DNA of 64,000 bases, from positions 1 to 64,000 of the forward strand of contig DATBZA010000147.1 of NCBI GenBank assembly GCA_036513415.1. Reading direction: 5' to 3'. Under the pieces are notes generated by a model, which made no database searches, had not been told where the DNA came from, and worked only from the letters and a program-made list of their open reading frames with translations. A program made the position numbers and the translations under genes. Source of the DNA: 40CM-4-68-19 sp036513415. Lineage in GTDB: Bacteria; Myxococcota; Myxococcia; Myxococcales; 40CM-4-68-19. Shown here in pieces: positions 7,499 through 15,926 of this stretch (position 1 is the first letter of the stretch; each line of letters starts with the position of its first letter).

Positions 7499-8680
7499 AT
7501 GCGAGTCGCCGCGCAACTGGAGCCCGCGGCAATCGAGCTCACCGTCCTCATGCCTTGCCTGGACGAGGCGAGGACCGTAGGCACCTGCGTGGGCAAGGCG
7601 ATCGAGGCCTGCCGCGCGGCCGGCGTCGACGCGGAAGTGCTCGTCGCCGACAACGGCTCGCAGGACGGCTCGCCCGAGTTGGCCCGCGCTGCGGGCGCGC
7701 GCGTCATCCACGTCGCGGAAAAAGGCTACGGCGCCGCCCTGCGCGCGGGGATCGAGGCCGCCCGCGGCCGATTCATCGTGATGGGAGACGCCGACGACAG
7801 CTATGAGTTCGAGGACGTCCCGCGCTTCCTCGCCCGCCTGCGCGCGGGCGACGAGCTGGTGATGGGCTCGCGGTTCCGCGGAACCATCCACCCGGGCGCG
7901 ATGCCCTTCCTCCACCGGTTCCTCGGCAACCCGGTCCTCACCTGGATCCTCAACCTGTTCTTCGGCGCCGGCATCACCGACGCCCACTGTGGCATGCGCG
8001 GTTTTTCCCGCGCCGCCGTCCGCTCGCTCTCCCTGCGCAGCGCCGGGATGGAGTTCGCCAGCGAGATGGTGATCCGCGCCGCCCAGGAGAAGCTGCGCAT
8101 CGGCGAGGTGCCCACCAGCCTGAAGCCCGACGGCCGCGGCCGGAGGTCCCACCTGCGAACCTGGCGGGACGGCTGGCGCCATCTCCGCTTCATGCTCCTC
8201 TTCAGCCCGCTCTGGCTGTTCTCCGTTCCGGGGCTCGCCGCGACCGGACTGGGCCTCGTGCTCACGGTCGCCGTCGCCGTGACGCGCGTCGAGCTGTTCG
8301 GGCGCGTGCTTCACACCCACTTCGCTCTCCTGGGCAGCGCTCTCGCCATCCTCGGCCTCCAAGTTACGCTGCTCGGGGTCTTCGCCAAGACCGTGTTCGT
8401 CCTGGACGGCGTCGGACGCAATGCCGCGATCCAGCGGCTGATCGCGGGATACCGGCTGGAGCTGGCGCTCCTGTTCGGCGCCGCCGCGGTCTTCGCAGGG
8501 CTCTGCATCGACGGGCGCATTCTCTGGCTCTGGCTCCGCTCGAACGGTGGCGCGCTCGACGAGGCGATCACCAACCTCGCCATCATGGGCGGAACGTTGC
8601 TCGCTCTCGGCGTCGAGGTCATCTTTTCCGCCTTCTTCCTCAGCATCCTCAAGGCCTCGCGCGAGCGGCGGTGGGCATAG
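7499..8680 (+). CDS. Family 2 glycosyltransferase with C-terminal membrane helices (polyprenyl-phosphate sugar synthase type)
   Basis: A 393-residue protein. The GT-A domain occupies about residues 12-235: LTVLMPCLDEA (nucleotide-binding strand), VADNGSQDG, and the metal-binding MGDADDSYEF (Asp97/Asp99), followed by GMRGFSR. Two to four membrane helices follow (about 240-390). This is the layout of dolichyl- or polyprenyl-phosphate mannose/glucose synthases, which make the lipid-linked sugar donor used by GT-C enzymes. Two GT-C type proteins flank it (5916 and 8681), so a donor-synthase and transferase pairing is likely. The sugar is not predictable. Confidence 0.85.
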   Translation: MRVAAQLEPAAIELTVLMPCLDEARTVGTCVGKAIEACRAAGVDAEVLVADNGSQDGSPELARAAGARVIHVAEKGYGAALRAGIEAARGRFIVMGDADDSYEFEDVPRFLARLRAGDELVMGSRFRGTIHPGAMPFLHRFLGNPVLTWILNLFFGAGITDAHCGMRGFSRAAVRSLSLRSAGMEFASEMVIRAAQEKLRIGEVPTSLKPDGRGRRSHLRTWRDGWRHLRFMLLFSPLWLFSVPGLAATGLGLVLTVAVAVTRVELFGRVLHTHFALLGSALAILGLQVTLLGVFAKTVFVLDGVGRNAAIQRLIAGYRLELALLFGAAAVFAGLCIDGRILWLWLRSNGGALDEAITNLAIMGGTLLALGVEVIFSAFFLSILKASRERRWA

Positions 8681-10342
8681 ATGGGTGAGCAGCAAGCGGG
8701 CGCACTTCCTGCCCGCACAGGTACATGGATGCGGTTCCCGATCAGCGCCGCGCTCGTCACGGCGATCTCGGGAATCGCCCTCGGAGGCCTCTCGCTGGTG
8801 CTGGCCCAGCCGCTCCCTTCGGGAGGGCCGGTCGCGCCGCACATCTTCGAGTACCTGTTCTTCCGCAACGAGCCGCAGGCCGCCTGGCTGGCCATCGCGG
8901 TGGTGCTCGGGAGCGCCGCCCTTGCCCGCTGGGGACGCGTGCCGCGATCCGTGGTCTCGCGGCTGGCGGCGGATCCGCGCGCCTTCGTCGCCGGCGTGAC
9001 GCTGATCCTCGCCGCCGCGGCGCTCCTCGTCTACCGCGCGCACCCGCTCTCGATGGACGAGTACGCCCCGCTGTTCCAGGCCCGCGTGTTCGCGCGCGGC
9101 CGGCTCACGGGCCAGGTCCCTCCCGACCTGGTGCCGAGGCTCGTTCCTCCCTTCCGCTGGTTCATCGAAGCGGCACCGTCGGGAGCGATGCTGTCCGCGT
9201 ACTGGCCCGGGTTCGCGCTCCTCCTCACGCCGTTCGTCTGGATCGGTTGCCCCTGGCTCCTCAATCCGCTCTTGGGAGGAGCGACGCTGCTGCTGGCCTG
9301 GCGTCTTGCCGGACGCCTCTGGCCGGGCACGAGCGCGGCGGGCTGGGCGGTGCTCTTCACCGCGGCGTCGCCGGCCTTCTCGGTCAACGCGATCTCGTTC
9401 TACTCGATGGCCGCGCACCTGGCGGCGTCGCTCTGCTTCGCCGCCCTCGTGATCGAGGAGCGGCTCTTTCTCGCGGGCCTGGTCGGCTCTCTCGCCGTCG
9501 CGCTCCACAACCCGCTGCCGCACACGCTCTTCGCGCTACCCTGGATCATCTGGCTGGCGTGGCGGCCTGGGCGCCTCAGGAACCTCCTGGTATTGGCTCT
9601 GGGCTACATGCCCGGGGTCATCGTGCTGCTCGGCGGCTGGATATGGTGCCGCGCCCGCGTCACCCATCCGGTGGAGACGCGGGGCGGGGTCTTCGAAGGC
9701 CTGCTGGTGCTCGGCCGCAGCGTTTTCGCCGCGCCGTCGCTCGATCTCCTGCTCGCGCGGACGATGAACGTTGCCGAGCTTGCGTCCTGGGCGGTGCCCC
9801 TCCTGGTCCCGCTCGCGGTCCTCGGTTTCGTCCGCTGCCGGGCCGACGTTCGGGTGCGGCTGCTCGCGCTCTCCTCTCTCTTGACGCTCGCCGGCTACGC
9901 GTTCGTCGTCTATGATCAGGGACATGGATGGGGCTTCCGCTATTTCCACGCCGCGTGGGGAGCCCTGCCTTTGCTCGCGGCCGGCGGCCTGGAAAGCGCG
10001 GAGACCACGCCAACCTTGCGCAAGCTGGCCCTCGCCGCCGCCCTCTTTGGCCTGGTGCTCTGCACGCCGCTGCGGTTCCGGCAGGTGCGGACGTTCATCG
10101 ACGCGCACCTGGCACAGGTCCCTCCGACGGCGGGAGGAGGCCGGCAGACGGTGGTGTTCATCGACGTGGGTCGCGGCTCCTACACCATGGACCTGGTGCA
10201 GAACGATCCTTTCCTCGAGGGGGACCGGTGGATGCTGATCAGCTTCGGTGAGCTGGCGGACCGGAGCTTCATGCGCGCCTTCTTCCCCAGCGCGAGGCGA
10301 ACGGCCGCAGGCGCGTACGGCTCCGTCTGGCAGGTCGATTGA
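8681..10342 (+). CDS. GT-C type membrane glycosyltransferase (GT39-like)
   Basis: A 553-residue polytopic membrane protein starting immediately after the stop of the GT2 gene. The first long loop contains HPLSMDEYAPLFQARVFARG (about 124-143), matching the acidic loop pattern of the protein at 5916 (NTEDEFVYLFQAK...), so the two are probable paralogues. About ten membrane helices follow, with a polar C-terminal domain of about 100 residues. It overlaps the next methyltransferase gene by one base (TGATG). Likely function: transfer of a polyprenyl-phosphate sugar onto a lipid, glycan or protein on the outer face of the inner membrane. Acceptor unknown. Confidence 0.75.
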   Translation: MGEQQAGALPARTGTWMRFPISAALVTAISGIALGGLSLVLAQPLPSGGPVAPHIFEYLFFRNEPQAAWLAIAVVLGSAALARWGRVPRSVVSRLAADPRAFVAGVTLILAAAALLVYRAHPLSMDEYAPLFQARVFARGRLTGQVPPDLVPRLVPPFRWFIEAAPSGAMLSAYWPGFALLLTPFVWIGCPWLLNPLLGGATLLLAWRLAGRLWPGTSAAGWAVLFTAASPAFSVNAISFYSMAAHLAASLCFAALVIEERLFLAGLVGSLAVALHNPLPHTLFALPWIIWLAWRPGRLRNLLVLALGYMPGVIVLLGGWIWCRARVTHPVETRGGVFEGLLVLGRSVFAAPSLDLLLARTMNVAELASWAVPLLVPLAVLGFVRCRADVRVRLLALSSLLTLAGYAFVVYDQGHGWGFRYFHAAWGALPLLAAGGLESAETTPTLRKLALAAALFGLVLCTPLRFRQVRTFIDAHLAQVPPTAGGGRQTVVFIDVGRGSYTMDLVQNDPFLEGDRWMLISFGELADRSFMRAFFPSARRTAAGAYGSVWQVD

Positions 10343-10977
10343 TGGCGATCGGTCCGGCCGTCCGCCGCCTACTCGGCCCGCTCGAGCCCAAAGTCGCGCG
10401 CCTCTATCGCGACGCGTTCTTCGACGTGGGCGCTTTCGCGCGCGCGGTGCGGTCGTGGACCGACGCGGCGCGGATCCTCGAAGTGGGTTGCGGGGACGGT
10501 CTCGCCACCGAGGAGCTCCGGCGCGTGTTTCCGCAGGCGGAGATCACCGGGATCGACATCCAGCCCGCGCCAGGCAAGCTCTTCCGGGGCGATCGCGCCG
10601 GGGTCACGTTCCTCAGCGGCCACCTGGGCGATTTCGTGGAGCGCAACCGGGGCAGGTTCGATCTGGTGGTGATCTGCGACGTCGTGCACCACGTTGCACC
10701 CACGGAGCGCGCGGACTTGCTGCGCAGTGCCGGCCGGGCCCTGCGCGAGGGAGGAGGCCTGGCGCTCAAGGAATGGGAGCGGCTTCCCAACCTGGCGCAC
10801 CTGGGCGCATGGATCTCCGACCGGTTCATCACGGGCGCGCAGGTCCGATTCGAGACCGCGCCGGCGCTCCGCCAGCTCGCGATCGAGGCGCTGGGGGACA
10901 GCCCGGTCGAGCGCGAGGTCCGGTTTCCGCCCTGGCGGAACAACCTGGGGCTCTTCATCCGCCCGCGCCGCCGTTGA
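10342..10977 (+). CDS. Class I SAM-dependent methyltransferase
   Basis: A 211-residue soluble protein. Motif I is ILEVGCGDGLATEEL (about 43-57), the acidic ribose-binding end is ITGIDI, and a motif IV-like segment FDLVVICDVVHHV follows. This is a methyltransferase type 11/12 fold. Translational coupling to the upstream GT-C gene (TGATG) points to a shared pathway, for instance methylation of a sugar or of a lipid carrier-linked product. Its 3' end overlaps the convergent glycosyltransferase gene by 23 bases. Confidence 0.8.
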   Translation: MAIGPAVRRLLGPLEPKVARLYRDAFFDVGAFARAVRSWTDAARILEVGCGDGLATEELRRVFPQAEITGIDIQPAPGKLFRGDRAGVTFLSGHLGDFVERNRGRFDLVVICDVVHHVAPTERADLLRSAGRALREGGGLALKEWERLPNLAHLGAWISDRFITGAQVRFETAPALRQLAIEALGDSPVEREVRFPPWRNNLGLFIRPRRR

Positions 10978-11899
10978 GGTGCGCGCCCCGAAGATGCAGG
11001 CGAGCGCGGATGCGCTCGACGATGCGCGAATCACGGACGTAGCGCGCACAGCCCACCGGTCCCAACCGGGCCAGCGCTCCGACTACCGGCGGCCAGCGCA
11101 CCGCCGTGCCGCTGGCGGCTGCCGCCAGCGCCAGATTCAACTCGAGGGAAAAGCGTGCCGCCCGCCGGGCCGCCACTGGCGCAGCCCCACCATGCCGGTC
11201 GAGCACCGCTTCGAGCTGCCGCCGGCGATCGGCGAGGTCGGTCCGGACCACGGTCTGGGATCCGGCATGGACGCGAAACCCGGCGAGCGGGGAGTCGAAG
11301 TACCGGATTGCGCCTGCGCGTCCCAGCCGGAGCCAGAAGTCCCAGTCGGCCGTGTACCAGAGCGACTCGTCCATGGCGCCCGCGCGCAGGGCGGCTTCCC
11401 GGGCGAACACCGGGGCGGGAGCGGCGATGAAGTTCTGCACGATCAGGCGTTCGGCGAACAGGGCCGGATCCACCTCGCCCGCAGGCAGCGGGCACCGCCA
11501 GGGTCCGAGGCGATTTCCACCTGGCCCGACGTAGAGCGCGGGGTGCAGGACCAGGGCAGGCCCGAACGCGGCTTCCCGCTGGATCGCGGCCAGCCGACCG
11601 GGAAACCAGAGGTCGTCCTGGTGCAGGAAGCAGGCGTACTTGCCGCGGGCCTCGCGCAGGCCGGCGTTGGTCGCCGCCACCCAGTTGCCGCCGCGGTCGC
11701 GCGCGATGCGCCGCAAGGGCAGCAACCGCTCCCACGCGCGCAGGATCTCCGGGCTCCCGTCGGACGAGCCGTCGTCGACCGCGATGACTTCGTAACCGTC
11801 GGTGCCCTCGCGCCGTACGCTCTCCAGCGCCTCCGGAAGGTAGCGCTCGCCGTTCCACACCGGCATCACGATCGAGAGCCACGGCTCGCGTGCGGCCAT
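10955..11899 (-). CDS. Family 2 glycosyltransferase
   Basis: A 314-residue soluble GT-A enzyme: LSIVMPVWNGERYLPEALES (about 8-27), EVIAVDDGSSDGS, and an acidic metal-binding segment FLHQDDLWFPGRL. The C-terminal about 80 residues form a helical tail. It is the last gene of a minus-strand trio (flavoprotein, methyltransferase, GT2) with 1- to 3-base gaps, so all three are probably translated from one message. WcaA-like enzymes of this size act in O-antigen or capsule assembly; the acceptor here is unknown. Confidence 0.83.
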   Translation of the reverse strand: MAAREPWLSIVMPVWNGERYLPEALESVRREGTDGYEVIAVDDGSSDGSPEILRAWERLLPLRRIARDRGGNWVAATNAGLREARGKYACFLHQDDLWFPGRLAAIQREAAFGPALVLHPALYVGPGGNRLGPWRCPLPAGEVDPALFAERLIVQNFIAAPAPVFAREAALRAGAMDESLWYTADWDFWLRLGRAGAIRYFDSPLAGFRVHAGSQTVVRTDLADRRRQLEAVLDRHGGAAPVAARRAARFSLELNLALAAAASGTAVRWPPVVGALARLGPVGCARYVRDSRIVERIRARLHLRGAHLNGGAGG

Positions 11900-11902
11900 C
11901 CT

Positions 11903-12496
11903 TCAGCGCACCCGCTTCCCGGCAATGGTGACGAACTCGTTGTACTTGAAGACCGGGCCCGCCAGCCGGGGGAGCGGAAACGAGTAGCGGACCTGGACGC
12001 GAAGCCCGGCGCCGCGGAGGAGTCCCCCGACGGCATCGAAGTCCATGAACTCCACGTGGGTCGGATCGGAACGAAAGCCCGCTTCCTGCGGAGTGATCGC
12101 CACCACCCGCCCCGCGTCAGCCAGCAGATCGAGGTATCCGCGGACCAGCTCCGTCGCTTGCCCGGCTCGCATGTGCTCGAGGACGTGCGAGAAGAGGAGC
12201 GAGTCGAACCGTCCCGGCGTTGCCCGGGGGGAGGCGCGGAGCTCCTCGGGCGTGAACGCCTCCAGACCGCGCCCCCGCGCGATCTCCACCGCCCGCCGGT
12301 TGTGATCGACGCCAATGCTGGAGCCGCGCAGGTGGTCGAGGTTGCGGCCGATCCCGCAGCCGACCTCGAGCACGAGCCCCAGCCGGAGGCGGCGCAGGTG
12401 CGAGCGGTACGGGCGCTGGACGTCGAGAAGCCGCTTCCACCAGGCGCTCTCCGCAGTGAGCCTCTGCTCGGCATACCCGGCTTCCTCGGTGCTCAT
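11903..12496 (-). CDS. SAM-dependent methyltransferase (type 11)
   Basis: A 197-residue protein with motif I LVLEVGCGIGRNLDHLR, GVDHNRRAVEIARG and SLLFSHVLEHM (the HVLEHM motif is characteristic of the type 11/23 methyltransferases of polysaccharide loci). The ATG at 12494-12496 lies one base after the stop of the upstream flavoprotein gene. Together with the GT2 and flavoprotein this forms a small surface-glycan gene set. Confidence 0.8.
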   Translation of the reverse strand: MSTEEAGYAEQRLTAESAWWKRLLDVQRPYRSHLRRLRLGLVLEVGCGIGRNLDHLRGSSIGVDHNRRAVEIARGRGLEAFTPEELRASPRATPGRFDSLLFSHVLEHMRAGQATELVRGYLDLLADAGRVVAITPQEAGFRSDPTHVEFMDFDAVGGLLRGAGLRVQVRYSFPLPRLAGPVFKYNEFVTIAGKRVR

Positions 12497-12497
12497 T

Positions 12498-13994
12498 TCA
12501 TGCGCTCAGCCGCCGCGGGACGCTGCGCAGGCCGCTGGCGCCGGTCTCCTGCGCCCGGTCGCCCTGCTCGTGGTACTCCGCGTCCTCGTTCACGCGCCAC
12601 AGATCGTACAGCGGGCCGCCGCCCAGGATGTTCTTCACGCAGAGCATGGCCGTCATCATGGCGTGGTCCTGGTTGTTGTACTTGTGCATCCCGTTCCGTC
12701 CCACCAGGTGCAGCGTGGGAAAGCGGGCCTCGAGCTCGCGCCGGATCCTCTCCACGTTTTCGGCATAGCCGTCATCGTAGACGGGATATGCCTTCGGCTG
12801 GCGCACGACGCAGCCGTCGACCACGTCCAGGGCGGAAGCGAGGCCGATCTGCTGGATCTCCCGCTTGCCCAGGTCGATCAGCTCCGCGTCGCTCAGGGTC
12901 CAGAGGCCGTCGCCCTCGAAACAGAAGTACTCCAGGCCGTAGCAGGCCATCGACGGATCCGGCACCATCTCCGGCGACCAGGACTTGAAGTTCTGCACGC
13001 GCCCGACCTTCACCTTCGGGTCGTGGATGTAGATCCAGTTGTCGTCGAAGACCTTCCGGTCCTTCAGGATCAGCACCACCGTGAGGAAGTCGCGGTAGCG
13101 CAGCCGCGCGGCGGCGGCGCGCGTCTCCTCCTCGATGCGAGGAGTGATTCCCAGGACCAGCTCGCGCAGAGGCGCCGAGGAGATCACGTGCGCCGCGCGG
13201 GTCTCGTGCCGGGCGCCCGCACGATCGACGTGAGTGAGCGTCCATTCGCGCCGGCCGGCGTCGAAGAAGCAGCCCACCACCTTCTCTCCCATGCGCACCG
13301 CGCCGCCCATCTCGCGCACCCGGCGCGCGCACGCTTCCCAGATCATCCCCGGCCCCTTGCGCGGGTAGCGGAAGGAATCGATCAGCGTCTTGATCACCGC
13401 GGACTTCTGCTTCGGCTTGCTCGCGGGCAGGAGCGCGTTGCGGATGGCGGCGCCGAGCGAGAGCCCCTTGATCCGCTGCGCCGCCCAGTCGGCGGAGATC
13501 TCCTTGCAGCTCATTCCCCACACCTTCTCGGTGTAGGTCCTGAAAAACATTCCGAAGAGCCTGCGGCCGAACTGGTTGCTCACCCAGTCCTCGAAGCTCC
13601 TCGGGTCGCGCACGGGAAAAAGCCGCGCCCTCAGATACGAGAGCACGCACCGCGCCGATTCGACCAGCCCCAGCTTGAGCAGCGCATCCGCCGCGCGGAG
13701 CGGGTAGGCGAAGAACTTGCCCCGGTAGAAGATGCGGGACGAGCGCGGCCTCTCGAGCAGGTCGTTGGGAAGCAGCTCCGTCCAGAGGTCCTCCACCTCC
13801 TTCGACTTGGAGAAGAACCGGTGCCCTCCGATGTCGAAGTGGTAGCCCTTGTAGCTGGCCGTTCGCGCGATGCCGCCGACCAGCCCGGGGTCGGCCTCGA
13901 TCACCGTGACCGGGACGCCTTCCTTGGAGAGCAGATACGCAGCGGTGAGCCCGGCCGGGCCGGCGCCGATGATCGCGACCGTCTTTCCGCTCAT
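12498..13994 (-). CDS. NAD(P)/FAD-dependent oxidoreductase, UDP-galactopyranose-mutase-like
   Basis: A 498-residue flavoprotein. The N-terminal Rossmann motif is VAIIGAGPAGLTAAYLLSKE (about 6-25), then GGIARTASYKGYHFDIGGHRFF, the FAD-binding GGHRF pattern of the amine oxidase / Glf-like superfamily (COG1232). Members of this group sit in polysaccharide clusters next to glycosyltransferases and resemble both protoporphyrinogen oxidase and UDP-galactopyranose mutase; the reaction is not proven. It is the first gene of the minus-strand trio, reading away from the regulator gene, with a 94-base divergent promoter region between them. Confidence 0.8.
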   Translation of the reverse strand: MSGKTVAIIGAGPAGLTAAYLLSKEGVPVTVIEADPGLVGGIARTASYKGYHFDIGGHRFFSKSKEVEDLWTELLPNDLLERPRSSRIFYRGKFFAYPLRAADALLKLGLVESARCVLSYLRARLFPVRDPRSFEDWVSNQFGRRLFGMFFRTYTEKVWGMSCKEISADWAAQRIKGLSLGAAIRNALLPASKPKQKSAVIKTLIDSFRYPRKGPGMIWEACARRVREMGGAVRMGEKVVGCFFDAGRREWTLTHVDRAGARHETRAAHVISSAPLRELVLGITPRIEEETRAAAARLRYRDFLTVVLILKDRKVFDDNWIYIHDPKVKVGRVQNFKSWSPEMVPDPSMACYGLEYFCFEGDGLWTLSDAELIDLGKREIQQIGLASALDVVDGCVVRQPKAYPVYDDGYAENVERIRRELEARFPTLHLVGRNGMHKYNNQDHAMMTAMLCVKNILGGGPLYDLWRVNEDAEYHEQGDRAQETGASGLRSVPRRLSA

Positions 13995-14071
13995 GTGCGC
14001 TCATTGTCGCCCGCGCCTGCCGCGCCTGCCAAGGAAACATCCCCGGGAGGAAGCGTGCACCCGTGGCGAAT

Positions 14072-14094
14072 CCGCATACACTGTATGCATGCGG
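14072..14094. promoter_or_regulatory. Nested palindrome overlapping the start codon of the NtrC-type regulator
   Basis: GCATAC (14074-14079), a three-base centre, and GTATGC (14083-14088) form a perfect inverted repeat. CCGCAT (14072-14077) also pairs with ATGCGG (14089-14094), which includes the start codon. It lies in the divergent region between the flavoprotein and regulator genes. Binding of a dimeric repressor here would block initiation of the regulator; autoregulation is possible but not shown. Confidence 0.35.
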
Positions 14095-15447
14095 CGCGTC
14101 CTGATCGCGGATGACGAGGAATCGATCCGCCACGTGCTCACCGAGCTGCTCCACGAGCGCGGCTACGAAGTGCGCGCGGTGGCCGACGGCGAGGAGGCGA
14201 TGCGCGAGCTGACCTCGCGCGACTACGACGCGCTGGTCACCGACGTGCGGATGCCAAAGATGAACGGTCTCGATCTGGTCCGGGAGGCCCAGAGCGCGTC
14301 TCCAGAGACGACGATCATCGTGATGAGCGCGTACGGCTCACACGACCTGGCGATCGAGGCGATGAAGGCGGGCGCGTACGACTATCTCGGCAAGCCCTTC
14401 CGCCCCGACGAGGTGCTGCTGGTCCTGCGCAAGGCCGAGGAGCGCGAGCGGCTTCGCCGCGAGAACCTCCGGCTGCGGCAGGAAATGTTGCGCGGCGCTC
14501 CGCAGCTGGTCGCGGAGGGGCCGACCATGAAGGACGTGCTTCGCGTGGTGCACAAGGTCGCGCGCGCGCCGACCACCGTGCTGATCGAGGGCGAGAGTGG
14601 GACCGGGAAGGAGCTCGTCGCCCGCGCCCTGCACGACCTGTCGCCCCGCGCCGAGCGCGCCTTCGTGGCCGTGAACTGCGGCGCGATCCCGGCGCAGCTG
14701 ATCGAGAGCGAGCTGTTCGGCCACGCCAAGGGGGCTTTCACCGACGCCAGCGTCGCCAAGCGCGGCCTTTTCGAGGAGGCGGACGGGGGGACGCTGCTGC
14801 TCGACGAAATCGGCGAGCTCCCGATGCCGGTCCAGCCGACCCTGCTGCGGGCCATTCAAGAAAGCGAGGTGCGCCGGGTCGGCGACGCGCGGCCGACCCG
14901 CGTGGATGTGCGCCTGCTGGCGGCCACGAACCGGGACCTGGCCGCCGAGGTGCAAGCGGGGCGCTTCCGCGAGGACCTCTACTACCGCCTCAACGTCGTC
15001 CAGGTGCGGCTGCCGCCGCTGCGGGACCGGCAGGACGAGATCGCGGCCATCGCGGATCAGCTGCTCGCGCGCCACGCGAAGCGGATCGGGATCGCCACCC
15101 GGCGCCTCTCGCCACAGGCGCTGGAGCTGCTGCAGCGCTACCGCTGGCCCGGGAACGTTCGCGAGCTGGAGAACGCGCTCGAGCGGGCGCTGGTGCTCTC
15201 GGACGACGAGGAGATCGGGCCCGAATCGCTGCCGGACGCCGTGCAGCGCGCGGTCCCCCCGGAGCCGCCGCCGGCGCAGCTCAATGCCGACGATCTCTCG
15301 GTCAAGCGCGCGCAGCGCGTGCTCGAGGCGGACCTGATCCGGCGCGCGCTCGAGCGCACGCAGGGGAACCGCACTCGCGCGGCGGAGCTGCTCGAGCTCT
15401 CGCCGCGCGCGCTGCTCTACAAGATCCGCGAATACGGTCTCGAGTAG
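14089..15447 (+). CDS. Sigma-54-dependent response regulator, PilR-like
   Basis: A 452-residue NtrC-class activator. Receiver domain about 1-120 (acidic pocket Asp8/Asp9, phosphoacceptor Asp52 in TDVRMPKMNG, Lys102 in GKPF). AAA+ domain about 140-370: Walker A GESGTGKE (168-175), GAFTDA (215-220), Walker B GGTLLLDE (233-240). C-terminal Fis-type helix-turn-helix about 415-452. The usual GAFTGA loop that contacts sigma-54 reads GAFTDA. ATG 14089 gives the normal receiver N-terminus; longer in-frame readings have no homologous features. It sits between the pilS-like kinase block and pilM, matching the second regulator in the M. xanthus pil cluster. Probable target: the pilA sigma-54 promoter at 253-268. 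Confidence 0.9.
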   Translation: MRRVLIADDEESIRHVLTELLHERGYEVRAVADGEEAMRELTSRDYDALVTDVRMPKMNGLDLVREAQSASPETTIIVMSAYGSHDLAIEAMKAGAYDYLGKPFRPDEVLLVLRKAEERERLRRENLRLRQEMLRGAPQLVAEGPTMKDVLRVVHKVARAPTTVLIEGESGTGKELVARALHDLSPRAERAFVAVNCGAIPAQLIESELFGHAKGAFTDASVAKRGLFEEADGGTLLLDEIGELPMPVQPTLLRAIQESEVRRVGDARPTRVDVRLLAATNRDLAAEVQAGRFREDLYYRLNVVQVRLPPLRDRQDEIAAIADQLLARHAKRIGIATRRLSPQALELLQRYRWPGNVRELENALERALVLSDDEEIGPESLPDAVQRAVPPEPPPAQLNADDLSVKRAQRVLEADLIRRALERTQGNRTRAAELLELSPRALLYKIREYGLE

Positions 15448-15476
15448 CCCCGGCCGCCGAAGGCGGCTTAGGGGCT
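15446..15476 (+). terminator. Strong GC hairpin directly after the regulator stop codon
   Basis: AGCCCC (15446-15451) pairs with GGGGCT (15471-15476), enclosing a perfect GCCGCC/GGCGGC stem with loop GAA (15453-15467). It begins in the stop codon of the regulator gene. There is no T-tract, so it may be a hairpin for 3' end protection rather than a classical intrinsic terminator. The right flank is also the start of a direct repeat found again at 16438. Confidence 0.5.
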
Positions 15477-15530
15477 ATGCTTGAGCGCCAGTCACATCCG
15501 GCCGCCGACCGCGGGGCGTCGCTTCATCTG

Positions 15531-15709
15531 CGCTTAAGATCAACCGCAGAGCACGCCGAGCACGCAGAGGCGAAAAAGTCGACTCGAGTCATCTCTTTTA
15601 TTGGGTTGGTCTCGTGCCACCCCGCGGCCGGAGCAACTCCGGGGCGCGGCAGTGGCGAGACGGTCATCACCCCCCAAATCTCTGCGTGCTCTGCGGTTGA
15701 TCTGAAGCG
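15531..15709. repeat. Dispersed inverted-repeat element, family A, copy 1
   Basis: Two 25-bp arms (15531-15555 and 15685-15709) are inverted copies with one mismatch; the shared core is ATCAACCGCAGAGCACG. Spacer about 130 bp without a credible gene. The left arm continues in a short tandem of GAGCACGC units. Related elements lie at 49713-49813 and 57829-57875. Confidence 0.85.
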
Positions 15710-15724
15710 GTAGTTACTTGATCG

Positions 15725-15926
15725 CGGGAGGTCTGCCCAATTCAATTTCAGCCACACTCACGGGCTGCGCGAGCCTTCGCAACTCGTTCCGGAATTTCCG
15801 GAACGACTTCGGCGAAGGCTCGGCTGCCCGTGAACCCGAACGGCTCTGTAGTAAAAGCCCGGGGTCGATGCGAAGCGAAGGTCCGGTTCGCCAGCAGGGT
15901 AGCGGTTGATTTGGGCAGACCTCCCG
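15725..15926. repeat. Inverted-repeat-bounded element, family B, copy 1, with an internal 76-bp palindrome
   Basis: A 202-bp segment bounded by perfect 16-bp inverted repeats, CGGGAGGTCTGCCCAA at 15725-15740 and its complement at 15911-15926. Inside, 15758-15833 is a near-perfect 76-bp palindrome, TCACGGGC...GCCCGTGA, centred on TTCCGGAATTTCCGGAA. No target-site duplication and no coding potential was seen. The structure resembles a MITE or a large cruciform. A second copy, shorter, is at 57909-57977, and a single B arm occurs near 16219. Confidence 0.75.
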
